The notes under the pieces are model-generated. The model was given only the letters and a program-made list of their open reading frames with translations, did no database searches and was not told the DNA's origin. Below, piece by piece: positions 11,987-22,094 of a stretch of DNA of 64,000 nt (positions within the stretch are counted from its first letter, which is position 1; the number at the start of each line of letters is the position of its first letter). The position numbers were made by a program, and so were the translations under genes. Location of the stretch: the NCBI GenBank assembly GCA_027924585.1, contig BSBM01000123.1, forward strand, positions 18,416,001-18,480,000. Reading direction: 5' to 3'. Origin of the DNA: Larix kaempferi. Lineage: Eukaryota > Streptophyta > Pinopsida > Pinales > Pinaceae.

Positions 11987-12749
11987 TGTTGGAATATTCT
12001 CACCATCATTTTTATATTTTGCATGCATGCATGCAAATCTGCATGCTGCATGCAACTGCATGCATCCAGTCATCATCTTGGTGGTCCTCCCAGCACCTAG
12101 AGCCTATTTTCAGCTCCCTAGAGCCTGTCTTCAACCCCCAGTAGCCCTCCTACCTACCTGATGCACCCTATTTGACTCTTTTGCATGACAAGTGCGCCTT
12201 TGATCACCTACCACCAATTATCATTGAGTTAGAGCACCTCATCTCACCTACCAGATGACTGACAATCAGTCAGTGCATTGATTGAGCAGTTCTTCCACTG
12301 ATTGCTCATGCTAACTGTTTGTAGCTCCTAGTTAGCTAGTTCTGGAGTGCCACTTGACCTTCTGACAACCTCATGTGCCCTCCTTGGAGTCTCCATCCCC
12401 TGATTTATGCCTAGATGGTTATGTTAGAATCAATTAGACTCACTTGAATGACTATTACCATTTATGACTAATACTATTGACTGGATGATGTCTCCAATGT
12501 AATCCAAGATAGACTTTGAGCATGATTCAAATGACCTCCTTGGTTAATTTGAATTCTCTACATAGTTATTGTATTATTGTATTCAGTTTTCACAGTGCCA
12601 GCTCACAGCTGATGTATGATATTGTTATTCTCCATTTTCTGTGTTCATGAGTGATTATTGAGTGCATTCTTCTCTGCTTCTTTGCAACTTCTTAAAAGTT
12701 TGTTTGTGAGGCTTTTTATAGCTGTTAGATCCTTCTGCATATTATCACA
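11987..12749 (+). repeat. 5' LTR of copia-derived element
   Basis: It begins TGTTGGAATA and ends TTATCACA. It matches 23955-24695 along its length. The extra length relative to the right LTR comes mainly from a longer GCATGC-rich segment near 12022-12065. A long shared stretch with CACCTAGAGCC and TAGAGCCTGTCTTCAA identifies the pair. Confidence 0.85.
12022..12066 (+). promoter_or_regulatory. Cluster of CATGCATG (RY-type) motifs in the LTR
   Basis: The upstream part of the LTR holds GCATGC or CATGCA words at least five times in 45 bp. The right LTR keeps a shorter version (GCATGATGCATGCATCC near 23997). CATGCA is the RY core bound by plant B3 factors of the ABI3/FUS3/LEC2 type. A regulatory role here is inferred from the motif only. 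Confidence 0.35.
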
Positions 12750-12761
12750 TGGTATCATAGC
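12750..12761 (+). other. Primer binding site, methionine-tRNA type
   Basis: TGGTATCATAGC starts directly after the LTR and differs by one base from the usual plant copia primer site TGGTATCAGAGC, complementary to the 3' end of initiator tRNA-Met. Confidence 0.7.
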
Positions 12762-13087
12762 AGTCAGCAGCTATTCGAATTGCAGCCGCTGCAGCAGTTC
12801 TTTGAGAAGCTATCTTTCCCTGAGCACCAAAAGCCTATGATTTTCCACAGCAAATCCTGGTGCTATTACCTTGAATTCACTGGAGCAATCCAGTGAGGTC
12901 TCTCCAGGTGTCAAGGAATTAGTCATATGTGCTTAGGTGTCTTAAGGTAGTGTTCATTCGAAGTGTAGCAAATCTCCATCATCAAAACTCTTTTTTTTTG
13001 CAAGTTTATTCATCCATTCGAATCCCTCTTCAGCAGATTCAAATTCAGCAGCTATCATGGATATCCATTGTTTTTGCAGGTTATTCA

Positions 13088-13213
13088 AAATATTGTGCAC
13101 TGGTGATTATGCATTAGTGATTCTACACTGATGATTCTGCACTAGTGATTTTGCACTGGTGATTCTGCATTGGTAATTCTGCACTGGTGATTCTGCACTA
13201 ATGATTCTGCACT
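13088..13213. repeat. 15-bp minisatellite (GATTCTGCACTGGTN), target of the nested insertion
   Basis: About eight copies of a GATTCTGCACTGGT-like unit lie at 13088-13213 and continue for two more copies at 22014-22040, after the inserted element. The repeat belongs to the leader of the outer copia-derived element. The last five bases, GCACT, are the target duplication. Confidence 0.75.
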
Positions 13214-13896
13214 TGTTAACACCCAAAAAGTGCTCACTAGCTCATTTCCTTATTCACATGACCCATTTGTCCACTTTTCCACCATTTGAGCCTCTAAAGA
13301 CATCAAAAGGTCACCAAAAGACCATAATACACCCCTTTTTCCCCTCAAAATGAATATTTTTCCTTAAAAAGCATAAAAAACCCTCAAAAAGGGTCCAGAA
13401 TTCCCAAAAATATTCAAAAGGGAATAAAAATATTCAAAATATTCAAAAAAGGAAAAAGGAGAGAAAATGTACCTAAACCATGTTGGTCAATACCATTGGT
13501 TTCCTCAAGACCATAATGGTATTCCCCACCACCAAAAACTATAAAAAGGTGGTAGGGGCTCCTCACTATCCATCCATCCATCATCCTATCCTCATGCTGT
13601 CAAAATCTCTCATGAGTTCTTGACCATTGTAGCAATCTTGGAGAAGAGACCATTGGAGCTTGGAGCTGCTCAACACCACAACATCCTCACCATTTGAGGT
13701 ATCATAATACAAAAGTTATTTTTTATTTTGTTTCTTGTTCTTGATCTTAAATCTTTTCGAGTTTATTGTCATATGCACATGCTAGTTTAGTTTAGATTCA
13801 TATTTATAATTGTTTTTTGCTTTCAATATTTGAAACTGCTATCACTTGTTGATAGGTGCCCATAGCACTAAGCCTGGTTGCAAAACCAAGCCAACA
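13214..13896 (+). repeat. 5' LTR of Tat/Ogre-like element
   Basis: It runs from TGTTAACACC to CCAACA and is bounded by GCACT. A TATAAAAAGG box lies near 13549, followed by a CCATCCATCCATCATCC stretch where transcription could begin. It agrees with 21332-22013 apart from scattered substitutions. Confidence 0.92.
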
Positions 13897-13901
13897 GTTT
13901 T

Positions 13902-13916
13902 TGGCGACTCCGCTGG
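13902..13916 (+). other. Primer binding site, tRNA-Arg type
   Basis: TGGCGACTCCGCTGG begins five bases after the LTR. It is complementary to the CCAGCGGAGTCG-CCA 3' end known for a plant tRNA-Arg. Confidence 0.8.
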
Positions 13917-14109
13917 CTTCGAATTCTTAGACCTCAGTTTTTTTCTTTAGATCTTAGTTTTTGTTAGTTTTAATCATTTTAATTCATAGATCTGCCATCC
14001 TAGACAGCAGATCCATTGTTGTTCTAGATCTTGGCCCCTTCTATTGCCATTAACAGCCTGAAATCTCCATTTTCGGGTTCGTTTTTCGGCATCCATTTTC
14101 GGCTTTCGC

Positions 14110-14400
14110 CTCGTGGTTTTTTGCCTGACAGTCGCACGGCTCATCGCGACCTCGCGGCTTTTTTCTGCGCGGTGCGCCGCGGCTTCGCGGTCATTTTATG
14201 CGCTGCACATCGCGGCTTCGCAGCCATTTTCCGCGCTGCACATCGCGACTTTGTGACGAAAACCCGCGCTGCACATCGCGACCGAAACTCGCGCTGCCCA
14301 TCGCGACTGTGTGACTGCAACCCACACTACACATTGCAGCTTCGCGGACGAAACCCGCGCGGCCTATCGCGGTTGTTGTCTCGAAACCTGCGATGCAAGT
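14110..14400 (+). repeat. CpG-rich leader repeat, unit about 30 bp
   Basis: Six to eight diverged copies of a unit centred on GCGCTGCACATCGCGAC stand out as a CpG island in AT-rich surroundings. Because the unit is close to a multiple of three, a 142-codon frame stays open across it with repeating AAHRDF-like words. I regard that frame as a by-product, since it precedes gag and resembles no protein. Confidence 0.7.
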
Positions 14401-14905
14401 TTTTTCAATTCGGCCAATTTTTTGAAAATTATTTTTTGCTGTATTTTCTGCCCATTTAGCATATTTTATAGCCTTAATTTTTCTGCATTTTTACAGCCAC
14501 ATTAAATCTTTTACTATTTAGAATGCTCATTTAAAAGTCTTTTTAAAAATTTGCAGTAATTGAAAGAGAGATTTTTCTGCATTTTTTAGATCAAGGTTTT
14601 ACTGTTTATTTGCTCAATACTTTGCCCAAGCAACTTTTAAGAGATCCATTTATTTCTTGAAATATTTATGTTATTTGCTTCCCTTTAAATTATTTCAAAG
14701 ATCCATTAATTTTTTAATAGTTTTTTTTTCAAGCATTTACATTTCAAAAACGCCTTTATTTTTTGCAAAACTGGAAGCGTCTTTTCTTTCATTTGTAATC
14801 AATTGCCCAAGCGAGGCAAATCAATTTCAGTTTAGATACCACACTTGCACCCACTCTGCCACATAATTTAAACTGAGCCTTAAAATTTACCTTAAACTCA
14901 ACAAA

Positions 14906-15703
14906 CTTTTAACCCCACTTGGGGAGCACTTAAAAGAATTTTGTAGTTAGGTAGAATTGAGGGGATAGGTGTTCCAATAACACCCCTCAATTATTACATT
15001 TGAGACATAGTGGTTGTCCTCTATGGTACCAAAATCCCTTATAATTTTGACACGATTATGAACCAATTTATCGAGAAGGCCTCTCCCTTAGGAGGGTTGA
15101 AGTAGCCAAACTGGTTCTGGAAATCTGAGTGGAATACCGCAATCCATTCAGTAACCGAAGGATACCTTTCAAAGTTCTCGTTGTACACCCCCTTGGTGTA
15201 CAGCGATGATAGAACCAAACTGCAGATTCACCCAACCGAACGTGTCATGAACAGGGTATCCTAGTTGCCACTCTTTAGGATTGTCTACCCGATATCCCTC
15301 CCGGTAGGGGGATATCTAGCCATTGATTCAACACTCTATATTGTCTGACTTAGATTTCATCACCTTGCAGAGGATATCGTTCGTTGACTCACAATACTTC
15401 TAGTTATGTGTTTTCATGATACATTACCCACCTTTGGTCTAGTAACACCTCTTTTTTCTAGAAACTGTTTGACTTTTGGTATTCTGACCAATTTTGTTGC
15501 ATCCCTCCACTTATTATAGCACAGCTGCTATAATAAGTGCTTTTTGAGGTTGATTTTTGGCCTGAGAGCCTTTATTTTTTCACTCCCCTTTTGCACTCAT
15601 TGTTGCATTAGGGTTTCGAGTTTTTTACATCACCACCTTACATTGAAATTTAAAAAAAAAAAAAATTCTCACCATTGAGAATTTAAGACGATCTCGTCGT
15701 CTT
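14906..15703 (+). other. Hairpin-dense 5' leader preceding gag
   Basis: Perfect or near-perfect inverted repeats follow one another: 14906-14936 (CTTTTAA stem with inner CCCC/GGGG), 14955-14992 (AATTGAGG stem with inner GGTGTT/AACACC), 15182-15202 (TGTACACC stem, 5-nt loop), 15291-15316 (GATATCCC stem), 15508-15539 (14-bp stem CACTTATTATAGCA, 4-nt loop), 15663-15684 (AAATTCTC stem, 6-nt loop) and 15685-15703 (AAGACGA stem, 5-nt loop). The last two are directly adjacent and end about 110 nt before the gag ATG. The position fits RNA packaging, dimerisation or translation control, which is inferred. Confidence 0.65.
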
Positions 15704-15814
15704 TAGGGTGAACCCCCTTAGTTCAGTCTACTTGGATATACACGTCACCGACGTAGAGCCTTATCCCTTGACTCGACACGTCATCAGCCAAACATATAGT
15801 CATTTGATTATGAC

Positions 15815-17923
15815 ATGCCTCACTTCACATCTGATTCTGAGGCTGAATCCGAAAACCCTACTGAATTATCACCAACCAACCTCATGGATGGACCACAATA
15901 CGACTCACTTTTTACCAGTACTATTGGAGATACATCCACAAACCCTTCTACTACTGTGCCATCCATGGTAACAACAACCCCTCTAGGAATGCCTAATATG
16001 GGGGACACTCCACCTTTAGGTATTCCCAACACAGGACTACCTCCTATTATGGGTATGCCAAACATAGGAATCACACCACCTGTCATTACCACAACCCAGA
16101 TCCCAGGAATTCCTGGCACTATTCCTAACCCCAGTGTAACCCATGTTGCACTTGGAAACGCTGGCCCATACCAAACCACAATTATTGGAGGACACATACC
16201 TTCAATACCTAGCATACCCTTAGGGGCTACTGGACCACTACATAATGCCAACATTAATAGTTATGTCTCAGTCCCTATACCACACCCATCTGCTAGTTTA
16301 CCTTACTTGGCTAGTCTGAACTTACCAGACTTAGCCAGGCTAACCAACAATCCTATCAGGCACAACCCTACATCACTCCTACCCCTCATATCAAAAGATG
16401 TAGCTTTCGAACGACCCTAGTCAAAGGAAGAAGCTATCCTAAAAGCTCAGCAATTCGACCTGATTTATGCCCAGTCAGGCTATCTCTACACCATCATACC
16501 TGGCGCCCCACGAGGTGATTCTTCACGTGGTGATGCTTCGGGGGCATCACATGCCGCTGATGGTATTATCGGCCAATTCACAACGCAAATTAAACCTTTT
16601 AGCATGGTGAGCACCATAAATGCCCCAGACCTTTCTAGGGCTACATCTAATTCTGGAGCGACAACTTTGTATGCTCCAACGAATCAGACTCATCACACTC
16701 ATGGACCCTCTTGTCCACAACATTGCTATGGGCAAGTGCCATTGACATATGTACCACCCACATACTATAACCAACCGGCCACCCAGAACCCAATTCATTT
16801 ACTGGCACAACCAATGTATTACCCACAGCAAGCTACAACAGCTAACCCAATACCTCCAATAGCTCAGAATTACCAACAACCCCAACAGGCAACTGGACCA
16901 CCTCTAGCCCCACCAGCTTATTATCCACCGCAACCTGCTCCCGCACCTGCGGCACCCCAAAATCCTCCCACTGCTCAAGGGAAAGTGTACACACAACACA
17001 ATCAGCCCCAACATCAAAACAACCAATGCAACCAGGGTGGACAACAAAACCGTGGAAGAGGACGTAACCGCGGCAACAACCAACAACATAATCAAGGTCC
17101 AACACCTCCCAATCCTCCAAATAATAACAATGCTGCTCCTCCCAACCAGAATCCTAATCGTCATCCCAAGCAGCCCAAAAGCAATAACCTAAGAACAAAC
17201 CATCCATGTTCTATATGTGGAGTCTATGGACACTACACTCACAACTGCCCCCATTTAGAGAAAGCACGTAAACTTTGGGCTGACGATGCTCAACGCCAGG
17301 GCCACGCTAGACAGCCAGCTCCACTTAATCAACCGCAACCTATGATATTACAAAACCCATTGCCAAACCAGGGACTAGTAAATACTTGCCCTATGGATCC
17401 CCCACAAGGATCCACTGCACTCCAGCAGCAAATAACCTATGCCGCAACTGATTATCAGCATGCGGATCCAGGCACACACCATTTATTAATGATGTCATCC
17501 AATGACATCAACCTCCAAACTCACAGGAATCAGTACGGCCCACCCCCAGAAACTCCTCCCACCGACACATCCACCTCCTTTCCACCAAATCAACCACTAC
17601 GCATACCAAATATGTCGTTGGACGGAGGACCTAAAATCCCTCGCATCCCTTTGCGAAGGATTAACAACAATCCTAATGCTCACGCAGCATCCAATTATAA
17701 TGTCGTGGAAGACCTAGCACAATCCCCCGCTGCTATGTCTGCTTTAGAGGTACTGAAGACATGCCATGCACAACGAAAACTACTACTATCCGCCATCGGA
17801 GGAGTAGACCCTGACGACACACACATGATGGCTTTCGACTTAGACCAAGCCAAACCTCGATTGCCATCAAATTTGGCTTTCCAAGTATCAATAAACATTC
17901 GAAACCTTGTTGTACATCGATGA
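15815..17923 (+). pseudogene. gag: gag of Tat/Ogre-like element, one in-frame amber stop
   Basis: Gag forms the RNA-packaging particle of the element. The frame opens at ATG 15815 and stays in one frame to 17923, about 702 codons, except for a TAG at 16418-16420 that separates a 201-codon head from the rest. The head is rich in Pro, Gly, Ile and Thr with repeated GMPN-I/M-G-type words. After the stop, coding resumes at once in the same frame. A proline/glutamine/asparagine-rich middle with an RGRGRNRG basic patch (about 17060-17080) precedes one CCHC zinc knuckle at 17207-17248 (CSICGVYGHYTHNC). A capsid-like helical core was not recognised with confidence. The frame ends by overlapping the protease frame at 17895-17923. 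The opposite-strand proline-like frames are shadows of the low-complexity composition. Confidence 0.75.
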
Positions 17924-18803
17924 AGGAGCCTCCACCTGCGTTATGTCCACCCTTGTGTGGCAGAAACTTGGCTCCCCCGCTTTACAACCATCCACCACGG
18001 CATTACGAGCTTACGACGGACGCTCAGCTCAACCACAAGGCCTTTTAGCGAACGCACTCGTAGAACTAGGCGGAAAATTAGTTCTTATCGACATCGAAGT
18101 GATCAATGCCCAGCTCGACTACAACCTCCTTCTTGGATGTAGTTATATGTACAAAATGAAAGCAGTGGCTTCATTTGTTTTTCGCCTCATGATGTTCCCA
18201 CATGAAGGATGCGTTATCAAGATCGATCAACTCACATATTATGATCCTAACACCCCCGCAGCTCCTCAAAATGTGCTACCAATGATTGAACAAACCATTC
18301 AAAACGCACCAACATCATTTGTGTCGTCAATTGGTCCTGGAATCTACACCGAGTCACCTATGAATTCCACATTTCCATCGATCTCACCACCTTTACCAAT
18401 TACAAAAACATCGGATTTGTGCACCCTGTCGCACACCACACAGCAGCCTTCATCATTACCACAAACACCCACAATGCCTACTCATATTGGCACAACGCCA
18501 ATTCACACTATACCGTTCTTGTTCCCATTTTCCAGAGTTGTCAGTTCGCCAGTAGTGGCTACACTCAACCTTCCTGGTCTAACATTAGGGATACCCATAT
18601 GGTACTTACCTACTCCGAGCCCTCCGCCGACTCCGACTATTATTTTACAACCGGTACAACCTATCCCTACTACCAGCCACCCACCCCCTCTGGTCACTCA
18701 TCTGCAAAACAGACCACCCCCAATAATGACTACGGCATCAACATTCAAAAACGCCCCACCTCCATTACGAAACACAGGGGGGCAGAGGCCCACCAACTTA
18801 TAG
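17895..18803 (+). pseudogene. pro: Retroviral-type aspartic protease (pro), shifted one frame from gag
   Basis: The protease matures the element's proteins. In the +1 frame relative to gag, overlapping its last codons, the sequence opens with LLYIDEGASTCVM, the catalytic Asp loop with Glu where Thr or Ser is usual (D-E-G-A-S instead of D-S-G-A-S). About 75 residues later comes the second hallmark, YNLLLGCSYMYKMKAVAS, matching the LLLGRxWxxKxxAVxS strand of Tat-type proteases. A proline-rich tail follows. From about 18419 a second frame (to 18817) looks equally coding, with PYYQPPTPSG-like words, so a frameshift probably lies within the tail. The gag-pro overlap could be used by ribosomal frameshifting or could be damage. 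Confidence 0.7.
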
Positions 18804-19713
18804 CACTGGACTCATAACTTGCACCCCCCCAGCAACCCCCAAGGTAACTAAAAACCCCCCAACTATTCGCATTCCCCCTAAGTGCTCGTTGTGTGACGAC
18901 GTAGGCCATGCCACACATCAATGTCCACAGTTACCTGCACTCCAAGAACACATGAATATGTTGGATGACGACAACGAGATTCCAGTGGTAAGACTAGAGT
19001 CACCTCCTCACCCTCGTGACAAAACGCTCTGCACTAACCACCCTTGTGCGATATGCGGCATTTATGGCCATTATTCACACCACTGCCCTGATATCCCAGA
19101 TTATAGAGCAGCCTTATACGAGATGAACAACGTCAACCTAGAGATATCCCCTCTTCTCATTGAGGAAATTCATCCCCCACCATCTTCCTCCTCGGAAGAA
19201 ATTAACACCATTTACACGATTTCCACTGGATACCCCTCTGTGCGGTCGGCCCCTTCCATTGATCCCTTTGACACACGTGTTCAACCCTTTCAAATCGACG
19301 AGGAAACCACATCTCCACAACATGGGGGCAGGCCGAAAACCTTGCCTACTCATCATCATCGTGATTCTCGTCGAAGATACTGGGGGCATCCACCCCACAA
19401 GGGGAATCCCCCATCATCATATCATCACTTCAGTATGCCACCGCGGCCCACAGCCTCATGGTACACCCCCCCTCAAGTAGTTAGTCAATGCCCTCTTGAA
19501 CCCTCTCTAAGACAGCATCTGCACCGCATTGACACCTCTGAGTTCGAGGACATAATAGATTACCTCGAACCTGGGATAGGGGGCATGATCAATCATTTTG
19601 ACCCTACCCCATCACCTCTATCTCAACACCTCAATGAGCCCATCATTCAAACCAACACATATGTGATCCACAATCACAAACCCCATGCACATCATATGGG
19701 GGCAGGTCATTAA
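18730..19713 (+). CDS. Extra ORF with two CCHC zinc knuckles, downstream of protease
   Basis: After the protease, where an autonomous element would carry reverse transcriptase, a 328-codon frame stays open to 19713. It carries two CCHC knuckles, at 18883-18924 (CSLCDDVGHATHQC) and 19045-19086 (CAICGIYGHYSHHC). The second shares with the gag knuckle the run TNHPC, then C-x2-C, GHY and H-x-CP, so it looks like a duplicated gag module. The rest is rich in Pro, His and Ser with acidic patches and ends in a His-rich tail. There is no YxDD, DDE or RNase H motif. It has no preceding in-frame ATG near the knuckles, so it was probably translated as part of a polyprotein reached by frameshift. It may be a nucleic-acid-binding protein used in packaging; that is inference. 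Confidence 0.55.
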   Translation, partial: LRHQHSKTPHLHYETQGGRGPPTYSTGLITCTPPATPKVTKNPPTIRIPPKCSLCDDVGHATHQCPQLPALQEHMNMLDDDNEIPVVRLESPPHPRDKTLCTNHPCAICGIYGHYSHHCPDIPDYRAALYEMNNVNLEISPLLIEEIHPPPSSSSEEINTIYTISTGYPSVRSAPSIDPFDTRVQPFQIDEETTSPQHGGRPKTLPTHHHRDSRRRYWGHPPHKGNPPSSYHHFSMPPRPTASWYTPPQVVSQCPLEPSLRQHLHRIDTSEFEDIIDYLEPGIGGMINHFDPTPSPLSQHLNEPIIQTNTYVIHNHKPHAHHMGAGH

Positions 19714-19929
19714 CCCTGCTCACTTTTTCACATTTGTGATCTCAACCACTTTTTGAGGTCACGTGTCACTTGTATATTTGAGTTGATTCGATACACATAG
19801 TATTTTGCCCCTGCGGGTCATCATTTCTCCCCACCACTACATCCTTGGCTTGGTGGGCTCATCTTTATTTGTAGCCATTATTTAACCTAGTTATTTGCTT
19901 TGACCATTCCAGAGACCTTATGACCTCCG

Positions 19930-20610
19930 TTTTTTGCACCATTTGCACCGCCGAATTCATATTAACATGCCCGTGATGATGCTTGAGATCATTTCTTGCT
20001 CTCACCAAAAGCTTTCGGGCATTCTTTCCATGCCCCACGCCACCTTGTTTTACGTGCCACATCGGCTGTTGTTAGTTTATTGGCGATTTTTATACCATCG
20101 GATTCAGTTTTCCGCACTCGTGATGATGCTTGACATCATTTCTCACTCTCACGCCCAGATTTTTCAGGCATTTTTTCCTATGCCCCCTTGGCGCCGCGGT
20201 TTGCGTGCCACATCGGCCGTCATTCATTTTTTACGAGTCTTATATCGCCAGATTCAGTTTTCCATGCTCGTGATGACGCTTGAGATCATTTCTCGCTCAC
20301 GCCCAGATTTTTTGGGCATTTTTTCCATGCCCCCTTGTCACCTCGGTTTGCGTGCCACATCGACCGTCGTCCATTTTTGACAAGTTTGATATCGTCGGAT
20401 TCAGTTTTTTGTGCTCCTAATGATGATTGAGATCATTTCTTGCTCTCACCCCATGATTTTTGGGCATTTTTTCCAAAATGCCACTCATCACCTTGGTTTG
20501 CATGCCACATTGGCCGTTGCCCCTTTTTGACAATCTTTATGTCACCGGATTCAGTATTCCGCACTCATGATGATGCTTGAGACCTTTTCTCGCTCTCATC
20601 AATCCATTTT
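19930..20610 (+). repeat. 3' tandem array, unit about 150 bp, roughly 4.5 copies
   Basis: Successive units share TGATGATGCTTGAGATCATT, a TTTTTCGGGCATT-like core, CATGCCCC and GTGCCACATCGGCCGT. Unit starts are near 19970, 20120, 20270, 20420 and 20565. A 148-codon open frame over the first units is produced by the repeat and is not counted as a gene. Tandem arrays between the coding region and the 3' LTR are a known habit of Tat-lineage elements. Confidence 0.75.
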
Positions 20611-21320
20611 TGTTCGGTATAATTTTACCCCTTTTTCGGGCCGAACAATCCCTTTTTACAAAAAAGGCACTTAGGGAGTTTCTGTTAAGCTCTTTTCTGA
20701 CTCCTAAAACAATGAAAATATCGCCGAGCAACCTTGCTTCCTTTCATGCTCGCTAAACGTATCTGAAAGGGCGTCTACCTGGTATAAGTTTACCCCTTTT
20801 CTGGACCTTGTAGACTAATTACGAAAAAGGAATACTCTAGTCACATCGGCTAGAAGAGTTCTCCATTTGCATCATTTTATGCTTTTTCGGGCCTTGGAGA
20901 CTAACTTACAATCAAGAACACCAATGGAGTCCACTTACCACTTTCAGACTCTCTAAACATGAAAGCGACCACGAGCAATCACCATCCTAGGCTCGTAAAA
21001 ACCCACAGGACGGTACTGACAACCACTGCAGAGTCTTCTTATCGTTTTCAGACTCCTTAAAAATGAAAGCACCCATGAGCACGAACAGTCTTGGGCTCAC
21101 AAAATCCATAGGACAGTACCATTTCAAAGCACACTTTTATCCCTTCTTGGAGCTCATTAAAACTACGAAGAAGGACCCAATGGTGCTCCTCGGCACCACA
21201 ACAGATCACGTCTACTCATATGGCAGCTCACCCATTTTGGTCGCCTTTGTTCAGAGTATTTTGCAGTATGTCACTCTGAGAATCCCTCGACAACATCCAT
21301 CAGCTTGACCCCCACACATC
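20610..21320 (+). repeat. Second 3' repeat zone of the Tat/Ogre-like element
   Basis: A TTTACCCCTTTTTCGGGCC-like motif recurs at about 20626, 20788 and 20870. A unit with TTTCAGACTCYYTAAAMATGAAAGC and GAGCA...AGGCTCGTAAAA occurs at about 20941 and 21046. No protein is supported. Confidence 0.5.
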
Positions 21321-21331
21321 AGGGGGCAATC
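21311..21331 (+). other. Polypurine tract before 3' LTR
   Basis: CACACATCAGGGGGCAATC lies immediately before the LTR start TGTTAACA; the AGGGGG run is the likely plus-strand primer. Confidence 0.6.
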
Positions 21332-22013
21332 TGTTAACACCCAAAAAGTGCTCACTAGCTCATTTCCTTATTCACATGACCCATTTGTCCACTTTTCCAC
21401 CATTTGAGCCTCTAAAGCCATCAAAGGTCACCAAAAGACCATAATACACCCCTTTTTCCCCTCAAAATGAATACTTTTCCTCAATAAGCACAAAAAACCC
21501 TCAACAAGGGTCCAGAATTCCCAAAAATATTAAAAAGGGAATAAAAATATTCAAAATATTCAAAAAAGGAAAAAGGAGGGAAAAGGTACCTAAACCATGT
21601 TGGTCAATACCATTGGTTTCCTCAAAACCATAATGGTATTCCCCACCACCAAAAACTATAAAAAGGTGGTAAGGGCTCCTCACTATCCACCCATCCATCA
21701 TCCTATCCTCATGCTGTCAAAATCTCTCATGAGTTCTTGACCATTGTAGCAATCTTGGAGAAGAGACCATTGGAGCTTGGAGCTGCTCAACACCACAACA
21801 TCCTCACCATTTGAGGTATCATAATACAAAAGTTATTTTTTATTTTGTTTCTTGTTCTTGATCTTAAATCTTTTCAAGTTTATTGTCATATGCACATGCT
21901 AGTTTAGTTTAGATTTAGATTTATAATTGTGTTTTGCTTTCAATATTTGAAACTGCTATCACTTGTTGATAGGTTCCCATAGCACTAAGCTTGGTTGCAA
22001 AACCAAGCCAACA
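21332..22013 (+). repeat. 3' LTR of Tat/Ogre-like element
   Basis: It matches 13214-13896 from TGTTAACACC to CCAACA and is followed by the target duplication GCACT, after which the outer element's 15-bp minisatellite resumes. Confidence 0.92.
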
Positions 22014-22094
22014 GCACTGGTGATTCTGCACTTCTGCACCAATGCTTTCTGCACCAGAAACACACCAGTATATTCGAATTGAACAACATCTTCC

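Larger units (their letters stand above)
13214..22013 (+). mobile_element. Tat/Ogre-like Ty3/gypsy element with gag and protease but no polymerase, 8.8 kb
   Basis: Near-identical LTRs of 683 and 682 bp (TGTTAACACC...CCAACA) flank the internal region, with exact 5-bp duplications GCACT at 13209-13213 and 22014-22018. The primer site TGGCGACTCCGCTGG matches the complement of the 3' end of plant tRNA-Arg, the usual primer of Ogre-type elements. The internal region has, in order: a CpG-rich repeated leader, a hairpin-dense leader, gag with a CCHC knuckle, an aspartic protease, a further ORF with two CCHC knuckles, and a 3' region of tandem arrays. Reverse transcriptase, RNase H and integrase motifs are absent in all frames, so it needed enzymes from an autonomous partner. 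Few differences between the LTRs suggest a fairly recent insertion. Confidence 0.88.

Noticed and set aside
13902-13916. tRNA-Arg-like sequence
   Set aside because: Only the complement of the tRNA 3' end is present, directly after an LTR; it is a primer binding site, not a tRNA gene.
14031-14459. 142-codon frame with AAHRDF repeats
   Set aside because: A by-product of the CpG-rich leader repeat; it precedes gag and has no protein-like composition outside the repeat.
15820-17164. Minus-strand frames opposite gag
   Set aside because: Shadows of a low-complexity proline/asparagine-rich gene; no motifs.
19934-20380. 148-codon frame in the 3' part of the Tat-like element
   Set aside because: It spans tandem units of about 150 bp and is not maintained across all units.
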